A DNA stretch of 26,492 nucleotides from Limnoraphis robusta CS-951 (GTDB taxonomy: Bacteria > Cyanobacteriota > Cyanobacteriia > Cyanobacteriales > Microcoleaceae). Shown here piece by piece: positions 16,125-25,179 of this stretch. The notes under the pieces are model-generated. The model did no database searches and was not told the origin of the DNA. It worked only from the letters and a program-made list of their open reading frames with translations. The stretch spans positions 1 through 26,492 of the forward strand of contig NZ_LATL02000184.1 of NCBI RefSeq assembly GCF_000972705.2, in the 5' to 3' direction. Positions within the stretch are counted from its first letter, which is position 1. Every line of letters starts with the position of its first letter. Made by a program: the position numbers and the translations under genes.

Positions 16125-17012
16125 ATGACTAAATCATCTCCCCAAGCCAAAAAAATTCCCACCCCGAAGCCTCGAACTCCTGTTTCTGTTGTTGTGCTGT
16201 CTATTTTGTTTCGGCTCCTGTTACTCGGAGTTGGAGGCGGTTTTTCCTGGATAATCGGTATGACGATCGCTCATGTTTATCCGAGTACCAGTTCACAACC
16301 CCCCTTAGTCGAAAAGTTATTCTTTCGTTCCTCTGAACCTCAAACCTCCCCAACTCCTCTTTCGACTAATATCTCATCCCCTTCTCCCTCTCCGATTTCA
16401 CCTCAAGTTCAACTCAATAGCCAACAGCGTCAGCAACTGCAAACTCAACTCCAAGACCTGCAACAGCAACTCAATACGCTTATTGGTCGTACCGCCGCCC
16501 TGGAAACGCAACTGGGAATTAGTCGCCCCAGTGAAACCCTCGAAAAACGTCTACAAATTATTGACCGACAATTATCAACTGAGGATCTGAGTCTGAGTAG
16601 TTCTCCGCCTCCTGCTGTGACTCCGACGATAACTTCCTCTTCCTCCAACCGTTTTCGGGGTTCTCAAGGCTTGGTGGTGACGCTTCCGAGTGATGTGTTA
16701 TTCGTGACGAACACGAACAGTCTGCGTCCAGGTGCAAGTGTCATTCTAGATACTTTAATTGCGGATCTCGAAAATTATCAAGGGGCAGCCGTGCGGGTAG
16801 CCGCTCACACTGATAATACAGGTAATCCTCAAGATAATCTGAGTCTGTCCTTACAACAAGCTGAGGCGATCGTTGCCTATCTTTCAACGGCGGCGGGTTT
16901 AAAGTATCATTGGGTCGCGATTGGCTATGGAGAAGGTCAACCAACGGTCGAAAATAATTCTAATACCAATCAACAGCTTAACCGACGGATTGAAGTGGCG
17001 ATTGAACCCTAA
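16125..17012 (+). CDS. OmpA-domain envelope protein with N-terminal anchor
   Basis: 295 residues. A short cytoplasmic N-terminus rich in Lys and Pro is followed by a membrane helix (about 20-50). Then come a Pro/Ser-rich linker (about 58-90), a Gln-rich coiled coil (LNSQQRQQLQTQLQDLQQQL, about 92-130), and a C-terminal OmpA/MotB-type peptidoglycan-binding domain (about 185-295). The latter has HTDNTGNPQDNLSLSLQQAEAI (split family motif) and ends in QQLNRRIEVAIEP. The protein probably links the inner membrane to the cell wall. Unlike MotB it lacks the membrane Asp motif of a proton channel, so a structural role is more likely than a motor role. Sits between DUF4335 and fmt, with repeat-containing gaps on both sides. 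Confidence 0.85.
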   Translation: MTKSSPQAKKIPTPKPRTPVSVVVLSILFRLLLLGVGGGFSWIIGMTIAHVYPSTSSQPPLVEKLFFRSSEPQTSPTPLSTNISSPSPSPISPQVQLNSQQRQQLQTQLQDLQQQLNTLIGRTAALETQLGISRPSETLEKRLQIIDRQLSTEDLSLSSSPPPAVTPTITSSSSNRFRGSQGLVVTLPSDVLFVTNTNSLRPGASVILDTLIADLENYQGAAVRVAAHTDNTGNPQDNLSLSLQQAEAIVAYLSTAAGLKYHWVAIGYGEGQPTVENNSNTNQQLNRRIEVAIEP

Positions 17013-17029
17013 ACAGTCACCTGTGCGCG

Positions 17030-17091
17030 TAGGGGCGGGTTCTACCCTTAATATCTGCTTCTAACTCCCAATTGACTTAAACCTGCCCCTA
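17030..17091. repeat. GGGGCGGGTT inverted-repeat element, 62 bp
   Basis: TAGGGGCGGGTT at the left and AACCTGCCCCTA at the right (one mismatch), with about 38 bp between. Same family as 20711-20772 and 20816-20875. The internal sequence is not conserved by eye. Confidence 0.75.
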
Positions 17092-17118
17092 GAGAATTCC
17101 CCATTCCCCATTGCCTCC

Positions 17119-18102
17119 ATGAAAATCATCTTTTTTGGTACGCCTTTATTTGCGGTTCCCAGTTTAGAACGGTTGATTAATCACCCGGAATTTGAAGTGT
17201 TAGCCGTTGTCACTCAACCGGATAAACGACGAGGACGGGGCAGCCAGTTAACGCCTTCTCCGGTGAAATTAAAAGCTCTAGAGCATCAAATTCCGGTTTG
17301 GCAACCGAAACGGGTTAAAAAACACACAGACACCCTGTTGAGCCTGCAACAAGCCGCTGCTGATGCGTTTGTTGTTGTCGCCTACGGACAGATTTTATCG
17401 TTGGAAATTTTGCAGATGCCCCGTTTAGGCTGCATCAATGGTCATGGTTCGATTTTACCCCAGTATCGCGGCGCGGCACCGATTCAATGGTGTCTTTACA
17501 ACGGTGAGACGGAAACCGGAATTACCACGATGTTGATGGATGTGGGAATGGATACCGGGCCAATGTTGCTGAAACAATCTTTACCGATAGGATTGTTAGA
17601 TAATGCGGTTGATCTGGCTCAACGTTTATCCAGTTTAACGGCTGATTTATTAGTCGAAACCCTGATTAAGTTAAACAACCGCGACATTCAACCCATCCCT
17701 CAAGATGACACTCAAGCCACCTACGCGCCTCTAATTAAACCTGAAAATTATCAGCTAGACTGGTCAAGGTCTGCACTCGCCCTTCATCACCAAGTTAGGG
17801 GATTTTTCCCCAACTGTGGGACTCAGTTTCGAGAAAAAGATTTAAAAATTAGTGCAACGGTGCCAATAGGTGTAGAACTTCCCCCAGAGTATCAGGAACT
17901 GGCTCAACAATCGCCTCGGTTGTCGCAGTTATCGGGAAAGCCTGGAGAAATTGTCCAGATTGTTAAACGATTCGGGCCAATTGTACAGACGGGTGAGGGA
18001 TTATTATTATTGCAGGAAGTGAAACTCGCGGGAAAACGGGCGCAGTCGGGTTGGGACTTTGCCAATGGTACTCGTATCGCTTGCGGAGAAATTTTGGGTT
18101 AG
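17119..18102 (+). CDS. fmt: Methionyl-tRNA formyltransferase
   Basis: 327 residues, family length. The N-terminal formyltransferase domain starts [19 protein letters not shown]. The active-site signature [19 protein letters not shown] carries Asn107 and His109, with catalytic Asp145 in [12 protein letters not shown]-terminal tRNA-binding OB-fold follows (about 210-327; [19 protein letters not shown]). It formylates initiator Met-tRNA with 10-formyl-THF. ATG 17119 sits in a C-rich leader without an obvious ribosome-binding site. No def gene is adjacent. Confidence 0.95.
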   Translation: MKIIFFGTPLFAVPSLERLINHPEFEVLAVVTQPDKRRGRGSQLTPSPVKLKALEHQIPVWQPKRVKKHTDTLLSLQQAAADAFVVVAYGQILSLEILQMPRLGCINGHGSILPQYRGAAPIQWCLYNGETETGITTMLMDVGMDTGPMLLKQSLPIGLLDNAVDLAQRLSSLTADLLVETLIKLNNRDIQPIPQDDTQATYAPLIKPENYQLDWSRSALALHHQVRGFFPNCGTQFREKDLKISATVPIGVELPPEYQELAQQSPRLSQLSGKPGEIVQIVKRFGPIVQTGEGLLLLQEVKLAGKRAQSGWDFANGTRIACGEILG

Positions 18103-18410
18103 AATTGAGCTACAAGCAGGGTCGGGTCGCTACTCCCCAAAAATCAGCCTCTTGATTTAAAAAACATCTTTATCTGATCGATCCAGTCTTGAACTGATCA
18201 CTCAGAACCGTTTTTTAAGTCGATTTCTACGCTCACTTCACCACGTTGTTGAAGTGCAATTTTTCAGTTGAGTTTAACCCCCCATATTTTGCAATTGATC
18301 GCGGTGCAATCTTATTGTTATTTTTTTTTTGAACTTCTCTTTCCAATGCTATCTGTTTTAGACTAGGATAGAGCAAAAAGAGTAGCAGTAGAACTTAGCG
18401 GAAAGTTGAG
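18103..18410. other. Spacer between fmt and the STAS-transferase gene
   Basis: 308 nt with no gene. Contains a run of ten or more T (about 18320-18330) and a GATCGATC/GATC cluster near 18177-18200. A possible -10 (TAGGAT, 18364-18369) lies about 42 nt before the ATG but lacks a matching -35. No hairpin-plus-T terminator for fmt is convincing. Confidence 0.45.
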
Positions 18411-19421
18411 ATGGTTAGCCAAAGCCCCCAGGTCAATTTTGAAGTCATCTTCCCAGAAAATATTCCTCATGTTCATCTTCCCGTTCGCTTGAGTGTCCTT
18501 GAAGCGGTTGCTTTCAAAAGCACCTGTCAGGCACTCTTAATCGCCGATCCGCCTCCCCAAAAAGTAGTCCTTGATTTCAATGAAACGACATTTATTGATA
18601 GTAGTGGAGTCGGTGCTTTAATTAGCAATCTCAAAACCGCAAGAGAAAAAGAAATTGAGTTGATTCTGAAAAATGTTGGCCCTCAAGTGATGGCCGTTTT
18701 TTCGCTCACCTCTCTGGATCAAGTTTTAACAATTGAGTTAAAATCTGACTCCGTTGCTTCTACTGATCTTAAAGTCAATAAGTCGATTAATAACAATCAG
18801 CTTCCGGTTACTCATCCCTCGGTTCGTTCTTGGGTGAAACGTTTGATTGATATTGTCGGTGCAATTGTTGGATTAGGAATTACGGCAATTTTATCGGTTC
18901 CGATTATTATCGCGATTAAACGAGATAGTTCGGGGCCGATTTTCTTTGGTCAAGTTCGTTGTGGTTGGATGGGAAAAAAGTTCCGGATGTGGAAATTTCG
19001 GTCAATGACAGCCGATGCAGAACAGCGTAAACATGAGGTTCCTAACGAAGCCACAGGTCATATTTTTAAAAATACAAATGACCCCCGAATTACCAACGTA
19101 GGTCGTTTTTTACGACGAACCAGTTTGGATGAACTGCCTCAATTTTGGAATGTTTTAAAAGGAGATATGAGTTTAGTGGGAACTCGTCCTCCAACTCCAG
19201 ATGAAGTTGAACGATATGAAGTTCCACAATGGCAACGCTTGGATGTCAAACCGGGAATGACGGGAGAATGGCAAGTTAGTGGTCGTTCTCAAGTTAAGGA
19301 TTTTGAAGATATTATCCGCCTGGATTTACAATATCAAGAAAATTGGAGTTTGATCTATGACTTGCAACTCATTATAAAAACTATAATGGTGTTGTTTAAT
19401 AAAAATAGTGGTGCAATGTAA
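18411..19421 (+). CDS. STAS domain fused to polyprenyl-phosphate sugar-phosphate transferase
   Basis: 336 residues in two parts. Residues about 8-113 form a STAS (anti-sigma antagonist) domain with VVLDFNETTFIDSSGVGALI, whose Ser64/Ser65 match the phosphorylatable serine of SpoIIAA. After a linker (114-138), residues about 139-336 are a WbaP/PglC-type phosphoglycosyltransferase. It has a membrane helix (146-169), the KFRSMT segment (195-200), the catalytic Asp-Glu pair 240-241 in LDELPQFWNVLKGDMSLVGTR (split motif), and RLDVKPGMTGEWQVSGRS (split). The transferase moves a sugar phosphate onto undecaprenyl phosphate, the first step of exopolysaccharide or capsule assembly. The usual N-terminal module is replaced by STAS, and the next gene encodes an anti-sigma-type kinase, so direct control by partner switching is inferred. 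Weak ribosome-binding site. Confidence 0.9.
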   Translation: MVSQSPQVNFEVIFPENIPHVHLPVRLSVLEAVAFKSTCQALLIADPPPQKVVLDFNETTFIDSSGVGALISNLKTAREKEIELILKNVGPQVMAVFSLTSLDQVLTIELKSDSVASTDLKVNKSINNNQLPVTHPSVRSWVKRLIDIVGAIVGLGITAILSVPIIIAIKRDSSGPIFFGQVRCGWMGKKFRMWKFRSMTADAEQRKHEVPNEATGHIFKNTNDPRITNVGRFLRRTSLDELPQFWNVLKGDMSLVGTRPPTPDEVERYEVPQWQRLDVKPGMTGEWQVSGRSQVKDFEDIIRLDLQYQENWSLIYDLQLIIKTIMVLFNKNSGAM

Positions 19422-19429
19422 TCAAATTC

Positions 19430-19876
19430 ATGGGAGATGATACGCTTGTGGTGCGATCGCATCTTCAGGTTCAGACCGATCTGAATGCCCTGAATGAGAT
19501 TCTACAGTGGTTTGAAAAGCAAACCTCAACTGTTTTGTCTGAGGATCTGTCATATCAATGCAAAATTGCTCTGACAGAAGGCTTTACCAATGTAGTTCGC
19601 CATGCTCACCGTACCCTTTTATCCACAACACCGATTGACTTAGAAGTGACGATTTTCCCCCATTACATTGAAATGCGAATTTGGGATCTCGGTCAACCGT
19701 TTGACTTAGAACAGACTCTCCAGTATGTTCGTCATTTACACACAGATCCCCTCGCCCATGAGGGAAGTCGCGGACTTCTATTTATGCAGAAACTCACGGA
19801 TGAGTTATTCTATACTCGCACAGAGGATGAACGCAATTGTTTGTTAATGCGAAAACGAATTTCTAAATCCTTCTAA
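19430..19876 (+). CDS. Anti-sigma factor-type serine kinase (RsbW/SpoIIAB-like HATPase)
   Basis: 148 residues, a lone HATPase_c_2 domain. N-box: KIALTEGFTNVVRHAH with Glu50 and Asn54. G1 box: IWDLGQPFD (Asp86, Gly88). G2 box: HEGSRGLLFM (Gly112, Gly115). The catalytic set is therefore complete. Such proteins phosphorylate a serine in a partner STAS protein and otherwise bind a target. ATG 19430 comes 8 nt after the STAS-transferase stop, without its own promoter, so the two are almost certainly co-transcribed and the STAS domain at 18411 is the natural substrate. No sigma factor or PP2C phosphatase is nearby; the phosphatase would have to be encoded elsewhere. Confidence 0.88.
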   Translation: MGDDTLVVRSHLQVQTDLNALNEILQWFEKQTSTVLSEDLSYQCKIALTEGFTNVVRHAHRTLLSTTPIDLEVTIFPHYIEMRIWDLGQPFDLEQTLQYVRHLHTDPLAHEGSRGLLFMQKLTDELFYTRTEDERNCLLMRKRISKSF

Positions 19877-20003
19877 GGTTAAATCAGGGACATCTACTCT
19901 TGGTCATTAATCACGGTAAAAACAACGGTTAGCAAGGAAAAAAAGCGTCGCATCCAATTTACACTCCCTGTTCTTGAGAGTAATGACGACTTTAAACCCT
20001 GAA

Positions 20004-20108
20004 AGTTATCGCAGTGAGTGCTAGTATCTTTACAAGGATAAAGCCTCATTTAATTACCAAGACACAAAGAACACAAGGAAGTTGTAAACAGGATCTCTGC
20101 TGATTGCT
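20004..20108 (-). repeat. Dispersed repeat, copy 2 (inverted mate of 11694)
   Basis: About 105 bp whose reverse complement matches 11694-11796. It lies in the 280-nt spacer between the kinase gene and the Nudix-like gene, which otherwise shows no feature. The two copies bracket 8.2 kb of core genes in inverted orientation. Confidence 0.85.
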
Positions 20109-20156
20109 ATATTACAGTTTTCTTAACTCCCAAATCGAGAATTCATTAATCATTTT

Positions 20157-20714
20157 ATGGACGAAAGCCAATCTGAATGGAAACGCCTAGATCGCTTTGT
20201 TGAAATGCGTTCAGCTTGGCTAACCGTCATTGGTGAACATTTCCAAGATGATCTAGGAAAAAATTTGGAGTATTGGCGAGTTGAAAAAGCGGATTCTGTC
20301 GTGATTTTAACGATGAAATCTGATCAATTTTTGCTTCCCGTTCCCATCTATCGCCCCGGTTTAGATCAGGTTACGCTTGATTTTCCAGGAGGACGAGTTC
20401 CTCCTGATCAAACACCGGAAATAATGGTTCCTGATATCTTAAAACGAGAGTTAGGAATTGTTCCTGAAGATATTTTTAAACTCACGGCGTTGAACCGAAC
20501 AGGTTGGGCAATTAACAGTTCTTTTTCTAATCAAAAACTTTACGGTTTTGCTGTACAAATTCATCCTGATGCTGCGGTAATTTCCGAAAAAATTGGTGCA
20601 ACTTATCCCATCACTTTCTCTGGAATTAACGCTCTACTCCAAGATTTAACCTGTCTTCAATGTCGGGCGATGGTATTAGAATGGGAACGAATTCGCACCT
20701 CACCAGTGATGTAG
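20157..20714 (+). CDS. Nudix-family protein with degenerate Nudix box
   Basis: 185 residues. A strand (VVILTMKSDQFLLPVPIYRPG) precedes the Nudix-like helix LDFPGGRVPPDQTPEIMVPD then ILKRELGIVPEDI. The canonical box Gx5Ex7REUxEExGU is only partly kept: the leading GG and REL are present, but the EExG glutamates that bind the metal are missing or shifted (RELGIVPED). NDP-sugar or ADP-ribose pyrophosphatase folds fit the length, but catalysis is doubtful. ATG 20157 has no strong ribosome-binding site. The TAG stop (20712-20714) is formed by the first bases of the GGGGCGGGTT repeat, so the C-terminus may have been set by that insertion. Confidence 0.75.
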   Translation: MDESQSEWKRLDRFVEMRSAWLTVIGEHFQDDLGKNLEYWRVEKADSVVILTMKSDQFLLPVPIYRPGLDQVTLDFPGGRVPPDQTPEIMVPDILKRELGIVPEDIFKLTALNRTGWAINSSFSNQKLYGFAVQIHPDAAVISEKIGATYPITFSGINALLQDLTCLQCRAMVLEWERIRTSPVM

Positions 20715-20772
20715 GGGCGGGTTCTGCAATATCTTTACTACTACTCTAAGATTGAGGTAAACCCGCCCCCCT
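20711..20772. repeat. GGGGCGGGTT inverted-repeat element, 62 bp, overlapping a stop codon
   Basis: GTAGGGGCGGGTT (20711-20723) and AAACCCGCCCCC (20759-20770) as arms, with unrelated sequence between. Its left end supplies the TAG stop of the preceding gene. Confidence 0.75.
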
Positions 20773-20815
20773 GAGAAGAAGTCAGAAGTCGTGAGGTCAG
20801 AAGTCAAAAGGCTCC

Positions 20816-20875
20816 GGGGCGGGTTTATATTAGTTATTGCTGGGAAGTATGAATTTTTGCGGAACCCGCCCCTAC
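20816..20875. repeat. GGGGCGGGTT inverted-repeat element, 60 bp
   Basis: GGGGCGGGTT (20816-20825) and AACCCGCCCCTAC (20863-20875). It lies 45 nt from the previous copy; the DNA between the two is built of AGAAGTCAGAAGTC-type short repeats. It ends 41 nt before the stop codon of the deaminase-like gene. Confidence 0.75.
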
Positions 20876-20915
20876 TGAACTCCTGAACTTCTGACTTTTA
20901 CCTGTTCCCTATTTA

Positions 20916-21947
20916 TTATCTAACGGGTAAAGGTTCAGGCTTCAATAATTCCGTTAGCATTTCCGCCGGAGGATCGTTATGAGGCCAAGCAAAGGCATGA
21001 CGAAATGCTGCTCGTTGACAGGCTTGTAATTGACGAAAATCAATGATATCCAGCGTCAACAAATTCTCATACTCAAACGGTAAACGCACATTATGCAGTC
21101 CGGCGTTATCGGTACAGATTGCAATATCAACTCCCGCCTCAAAACACCGTTCAAATACTACTTTTAGCTGACGGATATCTTCTAGGGTTCCTGTCTTAAT
21201 ATAAGTCGTCGGACAGACTTCTAAACATTGCTTTTGACTGGCTAATTCGCTTAATAATTCTGGATATTTTAACGGAATTTGGATGCCATGACCAATTCGC
21301 ATTAAATAGGGGAGAAGTTCGGGATAACAACCGTCTGCTGTTTCATAAACATGACCTGTTGTTTTTAACCCTTGTGATCGCGCATATTTGTACAAGCCGA
21401 CAAACTCATCGAGGCGATCGCGATAATGAGCATCTCCGCCTGCTAAATCCACTGCACAAACATATTGAGGCATTTGTGCCGCTAAGTCAACAATGGCTTT
21501 ATTCACCTCGTAGGGAAGCCGAGAGTGCATACAGAGAATTTGACTGGTAACGATGGGATATTCGTTTAACTGGCTGGCTTTCCCGACAATTTCCACCACT
21601 TGCGCCATTGCTTCTATCCGTTCCGACTGACTGAGGTGTTCGGGTGTCCGCAAATAAGGTGTATAACGTAATTCTAAATAAGCCAAATTTTCAAAGGTGT
21701 ACGCCCCTCGCATTAACCGATAAATAAAATAGGGTAATGTCTCAGCCGTTTGGACGTGTTCCACCATTGTATGCAGTTCTAAATACTCATCGAGAGTATT
21801 ACGAGGCTTGGTATAAAATTCCTCAAACTCTGGGTATTGGGGGAAGCGTTGGGCTAAATCCTCACTATGGCGTCGGAAATACCGCCAGAGAACTCGGGGA
21901 ACAACTGAACCACCTAGATGGCGATGTAATTCTGCGTGTAACGTCAT
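20916..21947 (-). CDS. Adenosine deaminase-like metal-dependent hydrolase
   Basis: 343 residues, the normal length for the adenosine/AMP deaminase TIM-barrel family. Metal and catalytic residues: His8 and His10 in ELHRHLGGS, His199 and Glu202 in TGHVYE, His220 in IGHGIQ, and Asp280 in CTDNAGL. Two departures from classical adenosine deaminase stand out: HAGE is HVYE, and the TDDP pair is TDN, so the second Asp, which contacts the purine N7 in the mouse enzyme, is Asn281. It probably deaminates a purine nucleoside or derivative, but adenosine is not assured. ATG 21947, no clear ribosome-binding site. It is divergent from purA, so two purine genes share an upstream region. Confidence 0.82.
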   Translation of the reverse strand: MTLHAELHRHLGGSVVPRVLWRYFRRHSEDLAQRFPQYPEFEEFYTKPRNTLDEYLELHTMVEHVQTAETLPYFIYRLMRGAYTFENLAYLELRYTPYLRTPEHLSQSERIEAMAQVVEIVGKASQLNEYPIVTSQILCMHSRLPYEVNKAIVDLAAQMPQYVCAVDLAGGDAHYRDRLDEFVGLYKYARSQGLKTTGHVYETADGCYPELLPYLMRIGHGIQIPLKYPELLSELASQKQCLEVCPTTYIKTGTLEDIRQLKVVFERCFEAGVDIAICTDNAGLHNVRLPFEYENLLTLDIIDFRQLQACQRAAFRHAFAWPHNDPPAEMLTELLKPEPLPVR

Positions 21948-22077
21948 AAGAATTTTAACTCAATTGAATCAAAGAACAGCATTGGGTCTCGGGTTATCGA
22001 GACAGAGAAGATATTGAATCGCCCTATCAGAATTTCTTGATATGCTTCTAATCTTAACAAAACTTAATGGTTTCAGC

Positions 22078-22108
22078 TTGACAAGAAATTATTTGACAGA
22101 AATAATAC
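22078..22108 (+). promoter_or_regulatory. Candidate sigma-70-type promoter of purA
   Basis: TTGACA at 22078-22083, with AATAAT 17 nt downstream (22101-22106) or TAATAC 19 nt downstream (22103-22108). A second TTGACA at 22093-22098 overlaps. Distance to the proposed TTG start is about 52 nt. Confidence 0.5.
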
Positions 22109-22115
22109 AGGGTGA

Positions 22116-23489
<1,374 letters not shown>

Positions 23490-23493
23490 TTTA

Positions 23494-23677
23494 ATTGTCG
23501 GGTGAGTCAGAGCGTTAACGTAACGAAAATACCGATAATTTTGTTTATTTAATCGTCGGGTTGGTCAGAGCGTTAACGTAACCAAAAAACCGATCAATTT
23601 GTTTGAATAATTGTCGGGTGGGTCAGAGCGTTAACGTAACCAAAAAACCGATAATTTTGTTGTCAGACCCACCCTAC
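23494..23677. repeat. Three tandem copies of a 58-bp repeat
   Basis: Units start at 23494, 23552 and 23610, exactly 58 bp apart. Each runs GTCGGGTGGGTCAGAGCG, then TTAACGTAAC, then CCGATAATTTTGTT. Only the last unit has the closing GACCCACCCTAC (23666-23677), which inverts the opening GTCGGGTGGGTC. A diverged fourth copy lies at 25833-25897. There are no variable spacers, so this is not a CRISPR array. Confidence 0.92.
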
Positions 23678-23712
23678 CCTTGATCAATTTGAGATGGGAA
23701 GCATAGATAAGA

Positions 23713-23934
23713 ATGAAAAGTAATCAACAAGAACAACGGGTTGAGAAGCGAGTCACTTACACCCTGGAAATTAACGGAAAGTTCTTCTTAGTTGAAAATG
23801 TTCCCGCTCGTGTAAACGAAGAAACAGGCGAACAGTTTTTTTCTCCATCAACTGTGGAGCATTTACAACAAATTATTCTTAATGAAACACAGCCGGATCT
23901 GGTTATTGAAACTCCCGTGTACAACTTGGGATAA
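23713..23934 (+). CDS. Orphan MqsA/YgiT-like antitoxin fragment lacking Cys ligands
   Basis: 73 residues, ATG 23713. The core VTYTLEINGKFFLVENVPAR (split) plus VNEETGEQFFSPSTVEHLQQII matches the second half of the YgiT/MqsA zinc-finger antitoxin domain, where relatives read VPAxVCxxCGExxxSPExVExLQ. Here both cysteines of VCxxCGE are replaced (VNEETGE), and the N-terminal CPxCG half is missing. A metal-free variant is therefore likely. The usual partner toxin (MqsR or DUF4258 type), normally just upstream, is absent; tandem repeats lie there instead. It may be a remnant, or a self-standing regulator. Assignment is by remembered pattern. Confidence 0.7.
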   Translation: MKSNQQEQRVEKRVTYTLEINGKFFLVENVPARVNEETGEQFFSPSTVEHLQQIILNETQPDLVIETPVYNLG

Positions 23935-24055
23935 AATCCATAATTGTGCTATCCGGCTCACTCTACCATTTCAAGGTGATTTGCCAATCTTAATTTTAGC
24001 CTTTAGAATGAAGATATAAAAGCATTAATCCTTGTAATTTATTGAGGCGCTCTCA

Positions 24056-24952
24056 ATGCCTAGCCTTGTTCAAGGAACGAGTGGACTATTCCAACTCACT
24101 CATGGAGAGATTCAGAGTCGCCTTGATCAGCAGAAGCTATTCGGGTTAGACGAGTTACAGAAGTCTTTATTTAACTTTTGTAAAGTGATATTAACTCCTG
24201 ACAAGTCAATCCTGCGAAAATTAGGGTTCTACGATCTCGCCCCCTCAGTCCTCCTCTACGGGCCACCAAATACAGGTAAGACCAGTTTATGTTACTTCTT
24301 GTTTGATCGGCTCAAGCAAGAGGTTACAAATGAGATTAATTTTTATACAGTAGATGTGGGAAGAATGCTAGATCCTGCTCTCGGTCAATCTTCCCGAAAT
24401 TTAGCGCAAATTTTTGATGATTTACGACAGGTTTGTGCTGATGATTCCTCCGCATTTCTGTTATTAGATGAACTGGATGCTTTTTGCATGAGTCGTTCTC
24501 GCGAACAAGAACATGATGCTGTTCGTCGAGCGATGACAACATTGATGCTAGAACTTGATCAATTACGACCCTCGGTAAGTCAACGTTTGATTGTATTTGG
24601 TGCAACCAATGTACCTCATCTAGTTGATACCGCAGTTGTTCGCAGATTTACATTAAAGCATCATGTAAATGCTCAGTTATCACCGGATGAGTTTACAGCT
24701 TATCTAAACTATTTAAACCAAGAAATAAACTATAAATTTAAGCCTGAAGATTTTATACAACTCTACGAAATTTATAAGGTTCGAGGGTTTACAGTCGGAG
24801 ATATTAAAAATTTGTACAAGATTTTATTCATTGAAGTCTTATGTACGAAAGGGGAATTCTCTATTGCAGATAGATTGCTGGAACTCTTTCAGCAAGGATT
24901 TTCAACGGGTGAACATTTAGCTAAAACTTATCAGGAGATATCCAATGTCTGA
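24056..24952 (+). CDS. AAA family ATPase, first gene of a four-gene operon
   Basis: 298 residues with a single classical AAA module. Walker A is LLYGPPNTGKTSL (Lys75), Walker B is FLLLDELDAF (Asp138, Glu139), sensor 1 is FGATNVPHLVD (Asn185), and the arginine-finger segment is VVRRF (Arg196/Arg197). A helical lid domain follows (about 205-298). All catalytic parts are kept. The N-terminal region (1-62) is short and lacks a recognisable substrate domain, membrane helix or protease, so it probably remodels a partner encoded nearby. ATG 24056 follows GAGGCG. Its last codons overlap the next gene by 8 nt. Placed between core purA and rplY; no known system assigned. Confidence 0.85.
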   Translation: MPSLVQGTSGLFQLTHGEIQSRLDQQKLFGLDELQKSLFNFCKVILTPDKSILRKLGFYDLAPSVLLYGPPNTGKTSLCYFLFDRLKQEVTNEINFYTVDVGRMLDPALGQSSRNLAQIFDDLRQVCADDSSAFLLLDELDAFCMSRSREQEHDAVRRAMTTLMLELDQLRPSVSQRLIVFGATNVPHLVDTAVVRRFTLKHHVNAQLSPDEFTAYLNYLNQEINYKFKPEDFIQLYEIYKVRGFTVGDIKNLYKILFIEVLCTKGEFSIADRLLELFQQGFSTGEHLAKTYQEISNV

Positions 24953-25166
24953 TCAGCAATGGGAAACAGATGAAGATCGCATGATGTACAAGTTAATGGT
25001 ACATAAAAAGTTTATTGGATGGGTCATCGAGCGACTAGAATCAGAAGGAATTTCAGCAAGAAGAACCACAGGAATGGACAGGAAAGGGGATATTCTCCTT
25101 ATTAATGAAGAAGATGTTCCTCGTGTTCAACAAATTGTTCGTGAGATTCAAAATAAGTATAATTAG
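24945..25166 (+). CDS. Small hypothetical protein, AAA operon gene 2
   Basis: 73 residues, ATG overlapping the AAA gene's end (ATGTCTGA at 24945-24952) so translation is coupled. Highly charged and soluble: DEDRMMYKLMVHKKFIGWVI helix, then LESEGISARRTTGMDRKGDI, then a final helix EDVPRVQQIVREIQNKYN. The predicted helix-strand-strand-helix pattern could be a small adaptor or a nucleic-acid-binding domain, but no family is recognised. No Cys at all, no signal peptide. It is followed 13 nt later by gene 3. Confidence 0.8.
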   Translation: MSDQQWETDEDRMMYKLMVHKKFIGWVIERLESEGISARRTTGMDRKGDILLINEEDVPRVQQIVREIQNKYN

Positions 25167-25179
25167 TTAAGAGGTAAAC

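Noticed and set aside
16125..17012. MotB flagellar stator protein
   Set aside because: The OmpA-type domain fits, but the membrane segment lacks the Asp motif of a stator channel and there is no motA; cyanobacteria of this kind have no flagella.
23494..23677. CRISPR array
   Set aside because: The units are contiguous copies of one 58-bp sequence, without unique spacers and without cas genes nearby.
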